From positions 1 through 50,384 of the forward strand of contig CACFUH010000005.1 of the NCBI GenBank assembly GCA_902569415.1: DNA of 50,384 bases. The letters run 5' to 3'. Every line of letters begins with the position of its first letter. Positions within the stretch are counted from its first letter, which is position 1. The position numbers were made by a program, and so were the translations under genes. The notes under the pieces are model-generated. The model ran no database searches, was not told the origin of the DNA, and saw only the letters and a list, made by a program, of their open reading frames with translations. Below, one piece after another: positions 1-10,847 of the stretch. This stretch comes from an uncultured Pelagibacteraceae bacterium (lineage in GTDB: Bacteria; Pseudomonadota; Alphaproteobacteria; Pelagibacterales; Pelagibacteraceae).

Positions 1-57
1 TTTAAAGAAAATAATGGTGACATAAAAAAAAATATTGATTCCTTAAAATTAGTATAA
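1..57 (+). CDS. C-terminal tail of an upstream CDS, identity unknown (truncated by window edge)
   Basis: Frame 1 is open from base 1 (FKENNGDIKKNIDSLKLV) to TAA at 55-57, just before the next start. Confidence 0.4.
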   Translation, partial: FKENNGDIKKNIDSLKLV

Positions 58-61
58 CTTA

Positions 62-1690
62 ATGATTTTAAAAAATTCTTTGAATTTTATAAGTGAATTT
101 TTTAATTATACCTCAAGCCAAATAAGGAAAATTTATTTAAGTTCGAAAATCTATAATAAAAAAATATCAAGAATTGATGATAAACTTTTAGAATATAAAC
201 CAAGTTCTAATTTACTCGATTGTTTAATTAAATATGAGAAAAAGAAAAATAATATTGAAAATTTTTACTTAAATTCTGTATGGGGCAACCAAGATATTAA
301 TGAAACCGATTATAAAAAACTCCATAGTTTTTTTTGGCTCTTTACAATAGATTTAAAATCATCAAAAAAAATTACTCAGTCAATAATTTTAAATTGGATA
401 GAAAAAAATCAGAAATATAATTCTAAAAATTGGGAAATTGACACATTGTCAAAAAGAATTATAGCCTGGATATCTAATTCAAGATTAAGCTATGATGATA
501 GTGACCAATCTTATAAGGAAAAATTTAATAATAATATTAAAAAACAAGTAAATCATTTAATCAATGAAATAACTCGATCTAAATGGGTAAATGATAAAAT
601 GATTGGTTGTGCTTCAATTATATTAACAGGTCTTTCATACAAAGATGAAAGATATTTGAATTATGGATTAAATCTTTTAAAGAAAATCATCAACTTTTCT
701 TTTGATGTGCAGGGTTTTCCAAAATCTAGAAGCTTGGGACAGCTTGTGTTCTATTTAAAATATTTTATTTTAATAAGAGAGTGGCTTAAAGAATCACAAA
801 ACGAAATACCAGAATATTTAAATGAAATAGTTTTTTATTTAGGGCAGAATTATAATTTTTTATGGCAAAATACTGGTCAAAACCTATTATTCAATGGAAA
901 TCATATAAGCCAAAATAATGATTTTGATAAATACTTAAGTTTTCATAACTATAAATTTAGAAGTGAGAGTAATGAATATGGTGGGTATGCCATTTTAAGA
1001 AATAAGAATTTTATTCTTTCAATTGACCTAGGATCTTCTCCTGATAGAAAATTTAGTAACGACTATCAATCAGGAGCTTTATCATTTGAAGTTTTTTTTA
1101 ATAATTGCCGATTAATTTCAAACTGTGGTTACTTTCAAAATTATAAACACCAACTAAACTCAATATCAAAATCAACTGCAACACATTCTACTGTTGTAAT
1201 AGATAATAGATCTTCATGTAAATTTAAAAAAGATTCAGATGGTATTTTTAAAATTGATCAAGGACTAAAAATATTAAAAAAATCAGTTATCTCAGATAAA
1301 AAATATTGGAATATTTCTGGATCCCATGATGGATACTTAAAAAAATATGGAATAATTCATGAAAGAAAAATAGAATTTTTTGTTGAAGAAAATAAATTTA
1401 TAGGAACAGATAAATTAATCAAAAAGAAAAAATTTAAAAAATCAAACTTTGAAATTAGATTTCATTTTGAACCTGGAACGAAAATAACCAAAACTCAAGA
1501 TGAAAAATCAATTCTTATAGAGTTAGAAAATTCAGGATGGAAATTTTTATGTGAAGATTATAAAATTGATGTTGAAACTGGTTTATATTTCGGTAAAAAA
1601 AACACTTTTGTTGAAAATCAAAATATATTTATTTCAGGATTGACTCACAATGAAGATCAAGAAATTATATGGAAAATAATTAAAATTTAA
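62..1690 (+). CDS. Heparinase II/III family protein
   Basis: 542-aa ORF; heparinase II/III-like C-terminal beta region (GGYAILRNKNFILSIDLG, HSTVVIDNRSS); adjacent to purH as in other alphaproteobacteria. Confidence 0.8.
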   Translation: MILKNSLNFISEFFNYTSSQIRKIYLSSKIYNKKISRIDDKLLEYKPSSNLLDCLIKYEKKKNNIENFYLNSVWGNQDINETDYKKLHSFFWLFTIDLKSSKKITQSIILNWIEKNQKYNSKNWEIDTLSKRIIAWISNSRLSYDDSDQSYKEKFNNNIKKQVNHLINEITRSKWVNDKMIGCASIILTGLSYKDERYLNYGLNLLKKIINFSFDVQGFPKSRSLGQLVFYLKYFILIREWLKESQNEIPEYLNEIVFYLGQNYNFLWQNTGQNLLFNGNHISQNNDFDKYLSFHNYKFRSESNEYGGYAILRNKNFILSIDLGSSPDRKFSNDYQSGALSFEVFFNNCRLISNCGYFQNYKHQLNSISKSTATHSTVVIDNRSSCKFKKDSDGIFKIDQGLKILKKSVISDKKYWNISGSHDGYLKKYGIIHERKIEFFVEENKFIGTDKLIKKKKFKKSNFEIRFHFEPGTKITKTQDEKSILIELENSGWKFLCEDYKIDVETGLYFGKKNTFVENQNIFISGLTHNEDQEIIWKIIKI

Positions 1691-3231
1691 TGGATAAAAT
1701 AAAGACAGCTTTAATTTCAGTTTCTGATAAGAAAAATTTAAATATTATTTTAAAAACTTTATCCAAAAATAATATTAGAATAATTAGTTCAGGTGGTACT
1801 TTTAAAAAAATTAAAAAACTCGGCTATAAATGTTTAGAAGTTTCAAAATATACAGGTTCAAAAGAAATACTAAGTGGAAGAGTAAAGACACTTCATCCCA
1901 AGATTCATGCTGGTATATTAAGTATTAGAAAAAAAAAATCTCATACAAGAGATTTAAAAAAAAATAACTTTAAGGAAATAGATCTTGTAATCGTAAATTT
2001 TTATCCATTTGAGAGGATTTTAGAAAATACAAAAAATAATAATAAAATAATTGATAATATTGATATTGGCGGTCCAGCAATGGTTCGTGCTGCTGCTAAA
2101 AATTATAACTATGTAACTGTAATAACCAATCCTGAACAATACAAAGAGCTAATTGAAGAACTAAATTTAAATAAAGGTAAGACTACTTTAAGTTTTAGAA
2201 AAAAAATGTCAGAAAGTGCATTTGCTGAAACTGCCTATTATGATGGATTAATTACAAATTATTTTAATTCTAAATCAAAAAAATTATTCCCTCAAAAAAA
2301 AATCTTTTTTGGAAACTTATTTGAAGAGTTAAGATACGGCGAAAATCCACACCAAAAAGCAGCTATTTATTCTATCAACAAAAAATTGGATATTAATCAA
2401 TTAAATGGAAAACCGTTAAGTTATAACAACTATAATGATATTTTTTCTGCTTTACTAATTTCAAAATCTCTTCCTAAAAATATAGGTACTGTTATTGTTA
2501 AACATTCAAATCCTTGCGGTGTATCTATAAATAAGAACAAAGTTAAAAGTTACAAATTAGCTCTTAATTGTGATCCAATCAGTGCTTTTGGAGGCGTTGT
2601 TTCATGTAATTTTAAAATTAAAAAAAATTTAGCTTTAGAAATGAAAAAAATATTTTTAGAAATAATTGTTTGTAATGGAATAGAAAATGATGCATTAAAA
2701 ATATTAAAAAATAAAAAAAATTTAAGAATTATAGACTCTAGTTCCTTAAATAAAATAAATTTAAATCTGATATCTTCAAATATCAATTCTTATTTATTAC
2801 AAACCTCAGATAACTTTTCTTTTTTAAAATCAAATTTTAAAGTAGTTTCCAAAATTAAGCCTAGCTATAAGACTTTAAAAAATTTATTATTCGCATTTAA
2901 TATTTGTCGATTTGTTAAGTCAAACGCAATTGTTTTAGCAAATAAAGATACAACTATTGGCATAGGATCTGGTCAATCTAGTAGATTAGATAGTTGTGAA
3001 ATAGCAATAAAAAAAATGAAAAAATTTTACAAAGAAAAAGAAGATGATGAAATTATTGCAGCCTCAGATGCTTTTTTTCCATTTGTTGATGGAATTGAAA
3101 AATTAATTCAGTCAGGTGTATCTGCAATTATCCAGCCTTCTGGATCAATTAGAGATAAAGAGATAATTAAATTTGCAAATAGAACAAATACAATTTTAGT
3201 TTTTTCAAAAACTAGACATTTTCGGCACTAG
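1690..3231 (+). CDS. purH: Bifunctional AICAR transformylase/IMP cyclohydrolase
   Basis: 513 aa; ALISVSDKK, SGRVKTLHPKIHAGIL, ELRYGENPHQKAA, KHSNPCGV, SDAFFPFVDG motifs. Confidence 0.97.
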   Translation: MDKIKTALISVSDKKNLNIILKTLSKNNIRIISSGGTFKKIKKLGYKCLEVSKYTGSKEILSGRVKTLHPKIHAGILSIRKKKSHTRDLKKNNFKEIDLVIVNFYPFERILENTKNNNKIIDNIDIGGPAMVRAAAKNYNYVTVITNPEQYKELIEELNLNKGKTTLSFRKKMSESAFAETAYYDGLITNYFNSKSKKLFPQKKIFFGNLFEELRYGENPHQKAAIYSINKKLDINQLNGKPLSYNNYNDIFSALLISKSLPKNIGTVIVKHSNPCGVSINKNKVKSYKLALNCDPISAFGGVVSCNFKIKKNLALEMKKIFLEIIVCNGIENDALKILKNKKNLRIIDSSSLNKINLNLISSNINSYLLQTSDNFSFLKSNFKVVSKIKPSYKTLKNLLFAFNICRFVKSNAIVLANKDTTIGIGSGQSSRLDSCEIAIKKMKKFYKEKEDDEIIAASDAFFPFVDGIEKLIQSGVSAIIQPSGSIRDKEIIKFANRTNTILVFSKTRHFRH

Positions 3232-3565
3232 AAATTTGGTCAATTTTTGCAGCAAGAACAAAATCACTTTCATGCAAACCATTTATTGAATGAGTAAAAA
3301 TTTTTATTTTAGCATATCCCCATCCAAACCAAATATCAGGATGATGTCCTTCCTTTTCTGCAAGGTTTCCAACTTTATTTATAAAATTCTGACTTTCTAA
3401 AAAATTATTAAATTTAAATTGTTTAATTAAATAATATGTTTTTTCATCATCAGATTTGACATCCCATCCATCAACCTTTTTTAAATACTTGTGAATTTCG
3501 GTCAGATCAAAACTCGGAATACCACCTTCACAAGGAATACATTTTTTATTTGCCAAATCAGTCAT
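3212..3565 (-). CDS. 4a-hydroxytetrahydrobiopterin dehydratase (PCD/DCoH family)
   Basis: GHHPDIWFGWGYAKIKIFTHSINGLHESDF motif; start moved to ATG at 3565 because a GGAGG SD lies just upstream (track start is a TTG at 3577). Confidence 0.88.
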   Translation of the reverse strand: MTDLANKKCIPCEGGIPSFDLTEIHKYLKKVDGWDVKSDDEKTYYLIKQFKFNNFLESQNFINKVGNLAEKEGHHPDIWFGWGYAKIKIFTHSINGLHESDFVLAAKIDQISSAENV

Positions 3566-3581
3566 ATTATCCTCCAAATAT

Positions 3582-3656
3582 TGGAGCGGGCAATGGGACT
3601 TGAACCCACGACCTTCTCGTTGGCAACGAGACGCTCTACCACTGAGCTATGCCCGC
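3582..3656 (-). tRNA. tRNA-Gly(GCC), CCA encoded
   Basis: Reverse complement GCGGGCATAGCTCAGTGGTAGAGCGTCTCGTTGCCAACGAGAAGGTCGTGGGTTCAAGTCCCATTGCCCGCTCCA folds as a cloverleaf with anticodon GCC. Confidence 0.96.
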
Positions 3657-3783
3657 CTGTTAAAAAGTAATTATAAATAGAGGTTTTTATAATTACAAGC
3701 AATAGTTAAAATAGAAATTAAATTTAAGTTTTAATTTAAATTAGTGTGACAATATTAAAAATATTTTATAAATTCAATATTGT

Positions 3784-4428
3784 ATGAATATATTAACTAA
3801 TAATTTACCAAAAGAAATTCCAGTTTTTCCATTATCAAACTTTATACTTTTTCCAAATACCACAGTACCATTAAACATTTTTGAGCCAAGGTATATAGAA
3901 ATGATAGACGATGCTATGAAAGGAAATAGAATAATTGGCATGATACAGCCTAAGAATTCTTCTCAATCAATTCCATTACTTTATAATATTGGTTGTGCTG
4001 GTAAAATAACAAGCTTTAATGAAACGGAAGACGGAAGGTATCTAATTATTTTGGCTGGTATAAGTAGGTTTAAAATTTCAGAAGAACTAAATCATCAAAA
4101 ATTGTATAGAAAATGTAAAGTAAATTTTGATGATTTTGTCAACGATTTAGATGAAAAAAAAGAAGAAATTAAATTTTCAGACTTAAAACTTATATTCAAA
4201 AACTTAAAACCATTGTTTATTAAAGAGGGTTATAACATTAATTGGAAAGAATTAGAAAAACAAAGTTTAAACCAAACAATAAATACTTTGGCTATGGCAT
4301 CACCTTTTTCTTTAGAGGAAAAACAAATTTTATTAGAAACAATTAATTTAAATGAAAGAAAAAAAAAATTAGAATTAATATTATCTACCTATGGTTTTAA
4401 TAATTTTAATAATAAAACTATTCAGTAA
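3784..4428 (+). CDS. Stand-alone LON peptidase substrate-binding (N-terminal) domain protein
   Basis: IPVFPLSNFILFPNTTVPLNIFEPRYIEMIDDAM motif; no AAA or protease domain. Confidence 0.9.
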   Translation: MNILTNNLPKEIPVFPLSNFILFPNTTVPLNIFEPRYIEMIDDAMKGNRIIGMIQPKNSSQSIPLLYNIGCAGKITSFNETEDGRYLIILAGISRFKISEELNHQKLYRKCKVNFDDFVNDLDEKKEEIKFSDLKLIFKNLKPLFIKEGYNINWKELEKQSLNQTINTLAMASPFSLEEKQILLETINLNERKKKLELILSTYGFNNFNNKTIQ

Positions 4429-5523
4429 TTAAATTAATCCTTTATCAGCAAAATTTATAGAATATTTTTTAAACAATGAATTATTTTCTAAAAAATTAAA
4501 TATTTTATTTGAATAATTATTATTAAATTTATTATCTAATTTAAAAAATTCATAAATAAAATCGATACCACTTGCAAATAAATAATTGTAATGTTTAGTT
4601 TTACTTTCGAAATCTTTAAAAATTGATTTATCTAAACTAAGCCCTAGCTCTTTTCTTTTGTCTATTAACTCTGATAATATGCTTATATCTCTTATAGTCA
4701 TATTAAGTCCTTGACCGGCAAGAGGATGAATTTTATGAATGCTGTCTCCAAAACATAAAATATTTTTGTTATAATAATTCTTTAATAAAGAGCTTTTTAA
4801 ATTAAATTTTTCAATTTTTGAAAATGATTTTATCAAATATTTTTTGTTATATTTTTTTATTAGTTCTAAAATTTCATCTTCTTTAATATTTTTATCATTT
4901 TTAAGCATTGAAAAAACAATTGAAGTTTCTTTTTCAGAACATGGCAAAAATGCTACTGGGCCTAATTTTGTAAATATTTGATGAGCAATTCTATTATCAC
5001 ATTTCTGATGATTAATTATAGTGGTATAAGCTAGACTATTGTAATTCTTTAACTGTTTTCTAAAGAATAATTCTTTAGAAATTTTATTTTTTGACTCAAA
5101 ATTTATTATTAAATCATAATTATTTTTATTATTAAGTATCGAATCGTAAAAAGTTGATTTATTTTTTTTTATATATTTAATAAATTTTTTTTTTTTAATA
5201 TTTTTTTCAAGTAAATTATTAAATTTATTATATTTAATAATAGAAAAAAGTTTATCTTTAACCGGACCAAAATTAAGAATTTCTTTATCATTTTTTGAAC
5301 CATTAAAAATTTTAATATTATTTATAAACCATGCATTATTTTTTAAATTTATTTTTTCATTTTTTAAAAAATTAATGTTTTTTTTTGTTATGCCTAATGT
5401 TCTTGTTTCAAACTTTTTTTTACTTTTAGCTTCATCAAATATAGATATTTTAATATTTTTGTTAAGTAAAACGTTTGCTAGTATCAAGCAAGGTATACCA
5501 TGGCCAATTAAACATACATTCAT
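4429..5523 (-). CDS. UbiH/UbiF/VisC/COQ6-type FAD-dependent hydroxylase
   Basis: CFGDSIHKIHPLAGQGLNMTIRDISILSELI motif; divergent N-terminus; next to ftsK. Confidence 0.8.
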   Translation of the reverse strand: MNVCLIGHGIPCLILANVLLNKNIKISIFDEAKSKKKFETRTLGITKKNINFLKNEKINLKNNAWFINNIKIFNGSKNDKEILNFGPVKDKLFSIIKYNKFNNLLEKNIKKKKFIKYIKKNKSTFYDSILNNKNNYDLIINFESKNKISKELFFRKQLKNYNSLAYTTIINHQKCDNRIAHQIFTKLGPVAFLPCSEKETSIVFSMLKNDKNIKEDEILELIKKYNKKYLIKSFSKIEKFNLKSSLLKNYYNKNILCFGDSIHKIHPLAGQGLNMTIRDISILSELIDKRKELGLSLDKSIFKDFESKTKHYNYLFASGIDFIYEFFKLDNKFNNNYSNKIFNFLENNSLFKKYSINFADKGLI

Positions 5524-5589
5524 AATTAAATTTTAATTTTAACAATAAATATTAAATGATACAAAGTTACAAACTAGATTCTTTAAAAA

Positions 5590-7683
5590 ATGAATATAAA
5601 AGATTTAAGTAAAAAAACCCTTGATTTTGCTATAAAAAGAGTTGCTGAAATAATTGGAATTTTCTTTATTTGCGGTTCTATATTATTATTTTTGGCATTT
5701 ATAAGCTATTCTCCTGAGGATCCAAATTTTATATTTACAGAAAATACTGAAATAAAAAATATTTTAGGTTTTAGAGGAAGTTATACATCTGATATTTTTT
5801 TTCAATCAATAGGAGTAGTTTCATATTTAATCTCAATTACAATTTTTTTTACAGGAATTAACTTAATAAAAAATAAAAATTTTTTAATTATTTTTGAAAA
5901 TATATTTTATTCTATTGTATATAGTATTCTTGGTTCGCTGTTCTTTACATCATTTTATCCAGACTCATTTCAGCTTACTATAAATGGAAATGGCGGATTT
6001 ATTGGAATCTTCTTACAGGATACCTTTTTATCTAATTTAATTAGCTTAAACAGCATTGTTTCATTTTATTTAATTTTACTTTTAATAATTAGTATTTTTT
6101 TAATTAGTATTAATTTTAATTTAAAATACTTTTTAAAACTTTTAAAAACTATTTTTTTAAAATTTAAAGAACTTGTATCTAAAGATAAAAAAATAAATAA
6201 TATTATCCAAGATTATACTGATGAGACAATAGAAAATATTCAAAAGCCAATTCAAGAAAATTTGCCATTTAGCTCTAAAAATACTGAAAGTGTAAGTAAA
6301 AATATATTCAAATTACCCTCTATTGATTTTTTAAAAAAGCCAACAAAATCTGAAAGAGAGAAAAATTTAAGCGAAGACACTATTGACAAGAAAACTCTAG
6401 AAAAAATACTTTTAGATTTTGGTGTTGAGGGTGAAATTAAAAAAGTTAGTAGAGGACCCGTTGTTACTCTAAATGAATTTGAACCTGCGGCTGGAATTAA
6501 AGTTTCTAAAATAATAAATCTATCAGAAGACATCGCAAGAAATACAAGTTCTGAATCAGCAAGAATTTCAACAATACCAGGTAGTAGTAAAATAGGTATA
6601 GAGCTTCCAAACACCTCTAGAGAAAATGTTTATTTAAGTGAAATTATTTCAAGTCCTAACTTTTCTAAGAAAGAAATAAAGCTACCTATAGCACTTGGAA
6701 AAAGTATATCAGGAATTCCAATAGTTGGTGACTTAAGTTCTATGCCTCATTTATTAATTGCTGGAACCACTGGTTCAGGAAAATCTGTTTGTATAAATAC
6801 ATTGATTTTATCTCTACTTTACAAACATAAGCCAGATAAATGTAAATTTATCATGATAGATCCAAAGATGTTAGAACTATCTACCTATGAAGGTATTCCT
6901 CATCTTTTGTGCCCAGTAATAACGGAAGCTAAAAGAGCAGCTTCTGTTTTAGGTTGGGTCGTTAAAGAAATGGAAAGTAGATATAGGCTTATGACTAAAG
7001 TTGGAGTCAAAAATATTGATGGATATAATTCAAAGCATAAACTTCCAATGCCATATATTGTAGTAATGGTTGATGAAATGTCAGATCTTATGCTTGTAGC
7101 AGGCAAAGAAATCGAGAGCTATATTCAAAAATTATCTCAAATGGCTAGAGCTGCGGGAATACACATAATTATGGCTACCCAAAGACCAAGTGTTGACGTA
7201 ATAACAGGAACAATTAAAGCAAATTTTCCTACTAGAATATCTTTCCAAGTTACATCAAAAATTGATAGTAGGACTATATTGGGTGAGCAAGGTGCGGAAC
7301 AATTGCTTGGCAAAGGAGATATGCTTTATATGTCTTCAGCAAATAAAATAGTTAGAATTCATGCACCATTTGTTTTAGAAAATGAAATTGAGAAAATAAA
7401 TGACTATTTAAGATCTCAAGCTGAGCCAGATTATGTTGATGAAATTTTAAGTTTTGCTGATGAAAAAGAAATAGGTCAAAATTCATTAAATAATGAGAAT
7501 CAAGATGAATTATATAACGCGGCATTAGATTTAATTAAATCAGAAGGTAAAGCATCAACTTCATTTTTACAGCGAAAATTACAAATAGGATATAACCGTG
7601 CAGCTAGAATAATTGATATGATGGAAGCAAATGGTGAAGTGAGTAAAGCAAATCATGTGGGCAAAAGAGAAGTTTTAAAATGA
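5590..7683 (+). CDS. ftsK: DNA translocase FtsK
   Basis: N-terminal TM segments; Walker A AGTTGSGKSVCIN, Walker B YIVVMVDEMSDLM, C-terminal gamma winged helix. Confidence 0.95.
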   Translation: MNIKDLSKKTLDFAIKRVAEIIGIFFICGSILLFLAFISYSPEDPNFIFTENTEIKNILGFRGSYTSDIFFQSIGVVSYLISITIFFTGINLIKNKNFLIIFENIFYSIVYSILGSLFFTSFYPDSFQLTINGNGGFIGIFLQDTFLSNLISLNSIVSFYLILLLIISIFLISINFNLKYFLKLLKTIFLKFKELVSKDKKINNIIQDYTDETIENIQKPIQENLPFSSKNTESVSKNIFKLPSIDFLKKPTKSEREKNLSEDTIDKKTLEKILLDFGVEGEIKKVSRGPVVTLNEFEPAAGIKVSKIINLSEDIARNTSSESARISTIPGSSKIGIELPNTSRENVYLSEIISSPNFSKKEIKLPIALGKSISGIPIVGDLSSMPHLLIAGTTGSGKSVCINTLILSLLYKHKPDKCKFIMIDPKMLELSTYEGIPHLLCPVITEAKRAASVLGWVVKEMESRYRLMTKVGVKNIDGYNSKHKLPMPYIVVMVDEMSDLMLVAGKEIESYIQKLSQMARAAGIHIIMATQRPSVDVITGTIKANFPTRISFQVTSKIDSRTILGEQGAEQLLGKGDMLYMSSANKIVRIHAPFVLENEIEKINDYLRSQAEPDYVDEILSFADEKEIGQNSLNNENQDELYNAALDLIKSEGKASTSFLQRKLQIGYNRAARIIDMMEANGEVSKANHVGKREVLK

Positions 7684-8237
7684 AAAAAAAAATAATATTT
7701 ATTTTTTTTTTATTAAATTTATTTAGTTATTCTTACGGGTCAAATAAAGTTAAAATAATAAATAATTTTAAAAAAATTGATAATATTAGTTTTGATTTTA
7801 AACAAAATATAAATGATAAAACTGAAGAAGGAAACTGCATTATCAAATATCCAAAAAAAATATATTGCAGTTATAATAATTTAAAAAAAAAGCAATTAGT
7901 ATCTAATGGAAGTTCATTAGTAATTAAAAATAGAAAAGGTAAAGAATATTTTTTATATCCACTAGAACAAACTCCATTAGAATTAATTTTAAATAAAAAA
8001 TTATTATTAAATAAATTAAGTAAAATGGAGGCAAAATTAATTGATGAAAAATATTATATTTTTTATTTAGAAAATAATGGCAATCAAATTAACATTTTTT
8101 TTGATAAAAATTCTTATGACTTGATTGGTTGGCAAACGGAAGATATTTATCAAAATCTTGTTATTACTTACATTTTTAATATTAAAAAAAATACTGAAAT
8201 AAATGAAAAATTGTTCAGACTACCCAAACAACATTAA
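7680..8237 (+). CDS. lolA: Outer-membrane lipoprotein carrier protein LolA-like
   Basis: Signal peptide; NISFDFKQNINDKTEEGNCIIKYPKKIYCSY; overlaps ftsK stop, standard alphaproteobacterial order. Confidence 0.75.
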   Translation: MKKKIIFIFFLLNLFSYSYGSNKVKIINNFKKIDNISFDFKQNINDKTEEGNCIIKYPKKIYCSYNNLKKKQLVSNGSSLVIKNRKGKEYFLYPLEQTPLELILNKKLLLNKLSKMEAKLIDEKYYIFYLENNGNQINIFFDKNSYDLIGWQTEDIYQNLVITYIFNIKKNTEINEKLFRLPKQH

Positions 8238-8741
8238 CTAAATATTTATAGTTTCAGTTTGAAAAACTTTCATTCCTCTAGAAAGATAATTATTTAAAGC
8301 ATGTTTATGATCTAAAGAACAAGTGTGTACCCATACTCTTTTTGACCCATTTTCAAAGGATTTTTTAATAGCTTCTGATAATAAATATCTGCCTATTTTT
8401 TTTCCATAATATTCTTCCAGGATACCAAAATAAGCAATCTCACACTCTAGTTTTTTTTTATGAAAATTTTTTTCAAAATAACCTATAAGTTCTTTGTCTT
8501 GTTTTAAAACATAAGTACTAACACCTGGTAAATTTAAGTAATTTATCCAAATATTATCGTCCCAAACTAGCCTGTCTGTCCATTTATGATTTTTGCCTAT
8601 TTGTTTATAAAAAAACTTATTTAGTTGAAAGTCTGGTGAGCTGACTTTTTCTAAAAATAGATTATCAAATGGTTTGTTTGCTTCAACTAATTCAGTTATA
8701 GAATTAATTTCAAGATAATTTCTTTTAACCTGATTATTCAC
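8238..8741 (-). CDS. GNAT family N-acetyltransferase
   Basis: AYFGILEEYYGKKIGRYLLSEAIKKS acetyl-CoA binding motif and ALNNYLSRGM. Confidence 0.85.
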   Translation of the reverse strand: MNNQVKRNYLEINSITELVEANKPFDNLFLEKVSSPDFQLNKFFYKQIGKNHKWTDRLVWDDNIWINYLNLPGVSTYVLKQDKELIGYFEKNFHKKKLECEIAYFGILEEYYGKKIGRYLLSEAIKKSFENGSKRVWVHTCSLDHKHALNNYLSRGMKVFQTETINI

Positions 8742-9103
8742 ACAACCATTTTTCCAACTTTTTCACCACCAAATAGATGAAAATGAAAATGGGGAACTTC
8801 CTGTCCTCCATCCTCACTTATATTAGCTAAGGCTCTATATCCTTTACCTGTATCTACAGAAATTCCCAATTTTTTTGCAACTAAATTTATTCCTTTTAAA
8901 AAACCAACTATTTCCTCAGAAGATGCATTCTGACTAAAATCATCAAGATCAATATATTTACCTTTTGGTATTACAAGTGCATGAATTTTTTTTTGAGGAT
9001 TTATATCATAAAATGATAAAACAAAATCATCTTCATAGATTTTTTTACAAGGAATTTCTCCTCTTAATATCTTTGCAAAAATATTGTTATCGTCGTAACT
9101 CAT
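8738..9103 (-). CDS. HIT family protein (HinT-like)
   Basis: VPHFHFHLFGG histidine triad; FAKILRGEIPCKKIYED. Confidence 0.95.
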   Translation of the reverse strand: MSYDDNNIFAKILRGEIPCKKIYEDDFVLSFYDINPQKKIHALVIPKGKYIDLDDFSQNASSEEIVGFLKGINLVAKKLGISVDTGKGYRALANISEDGGQEVPHFHFHLFGGEKVGKMVV

Positions 9104-9372
9104 TTTTTTCTTTTATTTAATTCCCCCATTACATCTTCGATTTTAACATCATTTGCCTCTAAATACATTATCAAATGATAAAACACATCAGCAGCTTCAT
9201 GGATTTTGTTTGAATTTTTTTCTACTGCTTCAATCAATTCATTAATCTCTTCTAAAATTTTCTGTTTACTTAAAGACTTGTCTTTTAAAAGTTTGTTTGT
9301 GTAAGAACCCTCAACAGGTTTATTTTTTCTATCTCTTGCAAGTTTAAATAAGCTTTCTAATGTATTAAGCAT
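9100..9372 (-). CDS. hisE: Phosphoribosyl-ATP diphosphatase
   Basis: KILEEINELIEAVEKNSNKIHEAADVFYHLIMYL; in his cluster. Confidence 0.92.
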   Translation of the reverse strand: MLNTLESLFKLARDRKNKPVEGSYTNKLLKDKSLSKQKILEEINELIEAVEKNSNKIHEAADVFYHLIMYLEANDVKIEDVMGELNKRKK

Positions 9373-9373
9373 A

Positions 9374-10129
9374 CTAAATCCTAACTGGAATTCCTTTCGA
9401 GTTTAAATATTCCTTAGCATCTTTAACAGAAAATTTACCATAGTGAAATATAGATGCGGCTAAAACTGCACTAGCTTTCCCTAGTTTTATTCCATCAACT
9501 AAATGATCTAAGTTACCCACTCCACCTGAAGCAATTACTGGAATATTTACTTTTGATGATATCTTAGACATTAAATCAATATCATAACCCACTTGCGTTC
9601 CATCTCTATCCATTGATGTAACCAATAATTCTCCTGCTCCACTTAACTCCATTTTTTTTGCAAATTCTATTGCATCAATACCTGTATTGTTTCTACCACC
9701 GTGAGTGAAAATTTCCCATTTATTTTCATTTTTTTTAGCATCTATAGCAACCACAATACATTGGGAACCAAACTTTTTTGAGCTATCCAAAACAACTTCA
9801 GGATTTTGAACTGCAGCAGTGTTTATAGAAACTTTATCTGCACCACAGTTTAATAATTTATTAATATCATCAACGCTTCTAACGCCACCACCAACAGTTA
9901 AAGGAACAAAGCATTTCTTAGATGTTTTTGCAACTACATCATAAATTATATCTCTATTTTCATTTGAAGCGGTAATATCTAAAAAACAAATTTCATCTGC
10001 ACCGCCATCAGAGTAAATTTTAGCTTGTTCAACGGGATCACCCGCATCCTTTAAATCAACAAAGTTGATTCCTTTAACTATACGACCATTTTTAACATCT
10101 AAACAAGGTATTATTCTATTTTTAAGCAT
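9374..10129 (-). CDS. hisF: Imidazole glycerol phosphate synthase subunit HisF
   Basis: [32 protein letters not shown]. Confidence 0.97.
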   Translation of the reverse strand: MLKNRIIPCLDVKNGRIVKGINFVDLKDAGDPVEQAKIYSDGGADEICFLDITASNENRDIIYDVVAKTSKKCFVPLTVGGGVRSVDDINKLLNCGADKVSINTAAVQNPEVVLDSSKKFGSQCIVVAIDAKKNENKWEIFTHGGRNNTGIDAIEFAKKMELSGAGELLVTSMDRDGTQVGYDIDLMSKISSKVNIPVIASGGVGNLDHLVDGIKLGKASAVLAASIFHYGKFSVKDAKEYLNSKGIPVRI

Positions 10130-10841
10130 CTATTTCTTTTACTAATTCATCTAATTTAATGTCACCATCGTAAATAGCTTTGCCAACTATTATGCCCTCA
10201 ATATTTTTTAAACTCTTTGCTTTTTTAATATCATCAATTGAAGATACACCACCAGAAATTATCACTGGACAAATAGACGTATCAGCTACTTTTTGAGTTT
10301 CCTCAAAATTTGGGCTTTGTTTGGTTCCATCACGGTTAATATCTGTATAAATCAACCTAGTGGCACCATAGCCATTTACTTCTTTCAAATAATCTAAAGT
10401 TAAAATATTGGAATTTTCCTTCCAACCAGATACTGACAAATATCCATCTTTAGCATCGAGACCTAATGCAATTTTATTAGGAAATTTTTCACAAGCTTCT
10501 TTTAAAAAATTTTTATCTTTTATAGCTGCACTTCCCAAAATTACTTTTTCAACACCAGCATCGGTATATTTTTGAATACTATCAATACTTCTAACTCCAC
10601 CCCCTACTTCAATTTTTAAATCAAATTTCTTAACTATTTCTTGAATAACATCTAAATTAATTGTTTCACCAGTTAGCGCTCCATCTAAATCGACAATATG
10701 TAAATTTATAAAACCATAATCTTTATATTTACCAGCCTGTTCAACTGGGGATATTCGATATTCAGTTTTATTATCAAAATCTCCTTTGATTAACCTCACA
10801 CATTTTTTATCTTTAATATCTATTGCGGGAAATATTTTCAT
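10122..10841 (-). CDS. hisA: ProFAR isomerase HisA
   Basis: [29 protein letters not shown]. Confidence 0.96.
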   Translation of the reverse strand: MKIFPAIDIKDKKCVRLIKGDFDNKTEYRISPVEQAGKYKDYGFINLHIVDLDGALTGETINLDVIQEIVKKFDLKIEVGGGVRSIDSIQKYTDAGVEKVILGSAAIKDKNFLKEACEKFPNKIALGLDAKDGYLSVSGWKENSNILTLDYLKEVNGYGATRLIYTDINRDGTKQSPNFEETQKVADTSICPVIISGGVSSIDDIKKAKSLKNIEGIIVGKAIYDGDIKLDELVKEIDA

Positions 10842-10847
10842 TTTTTC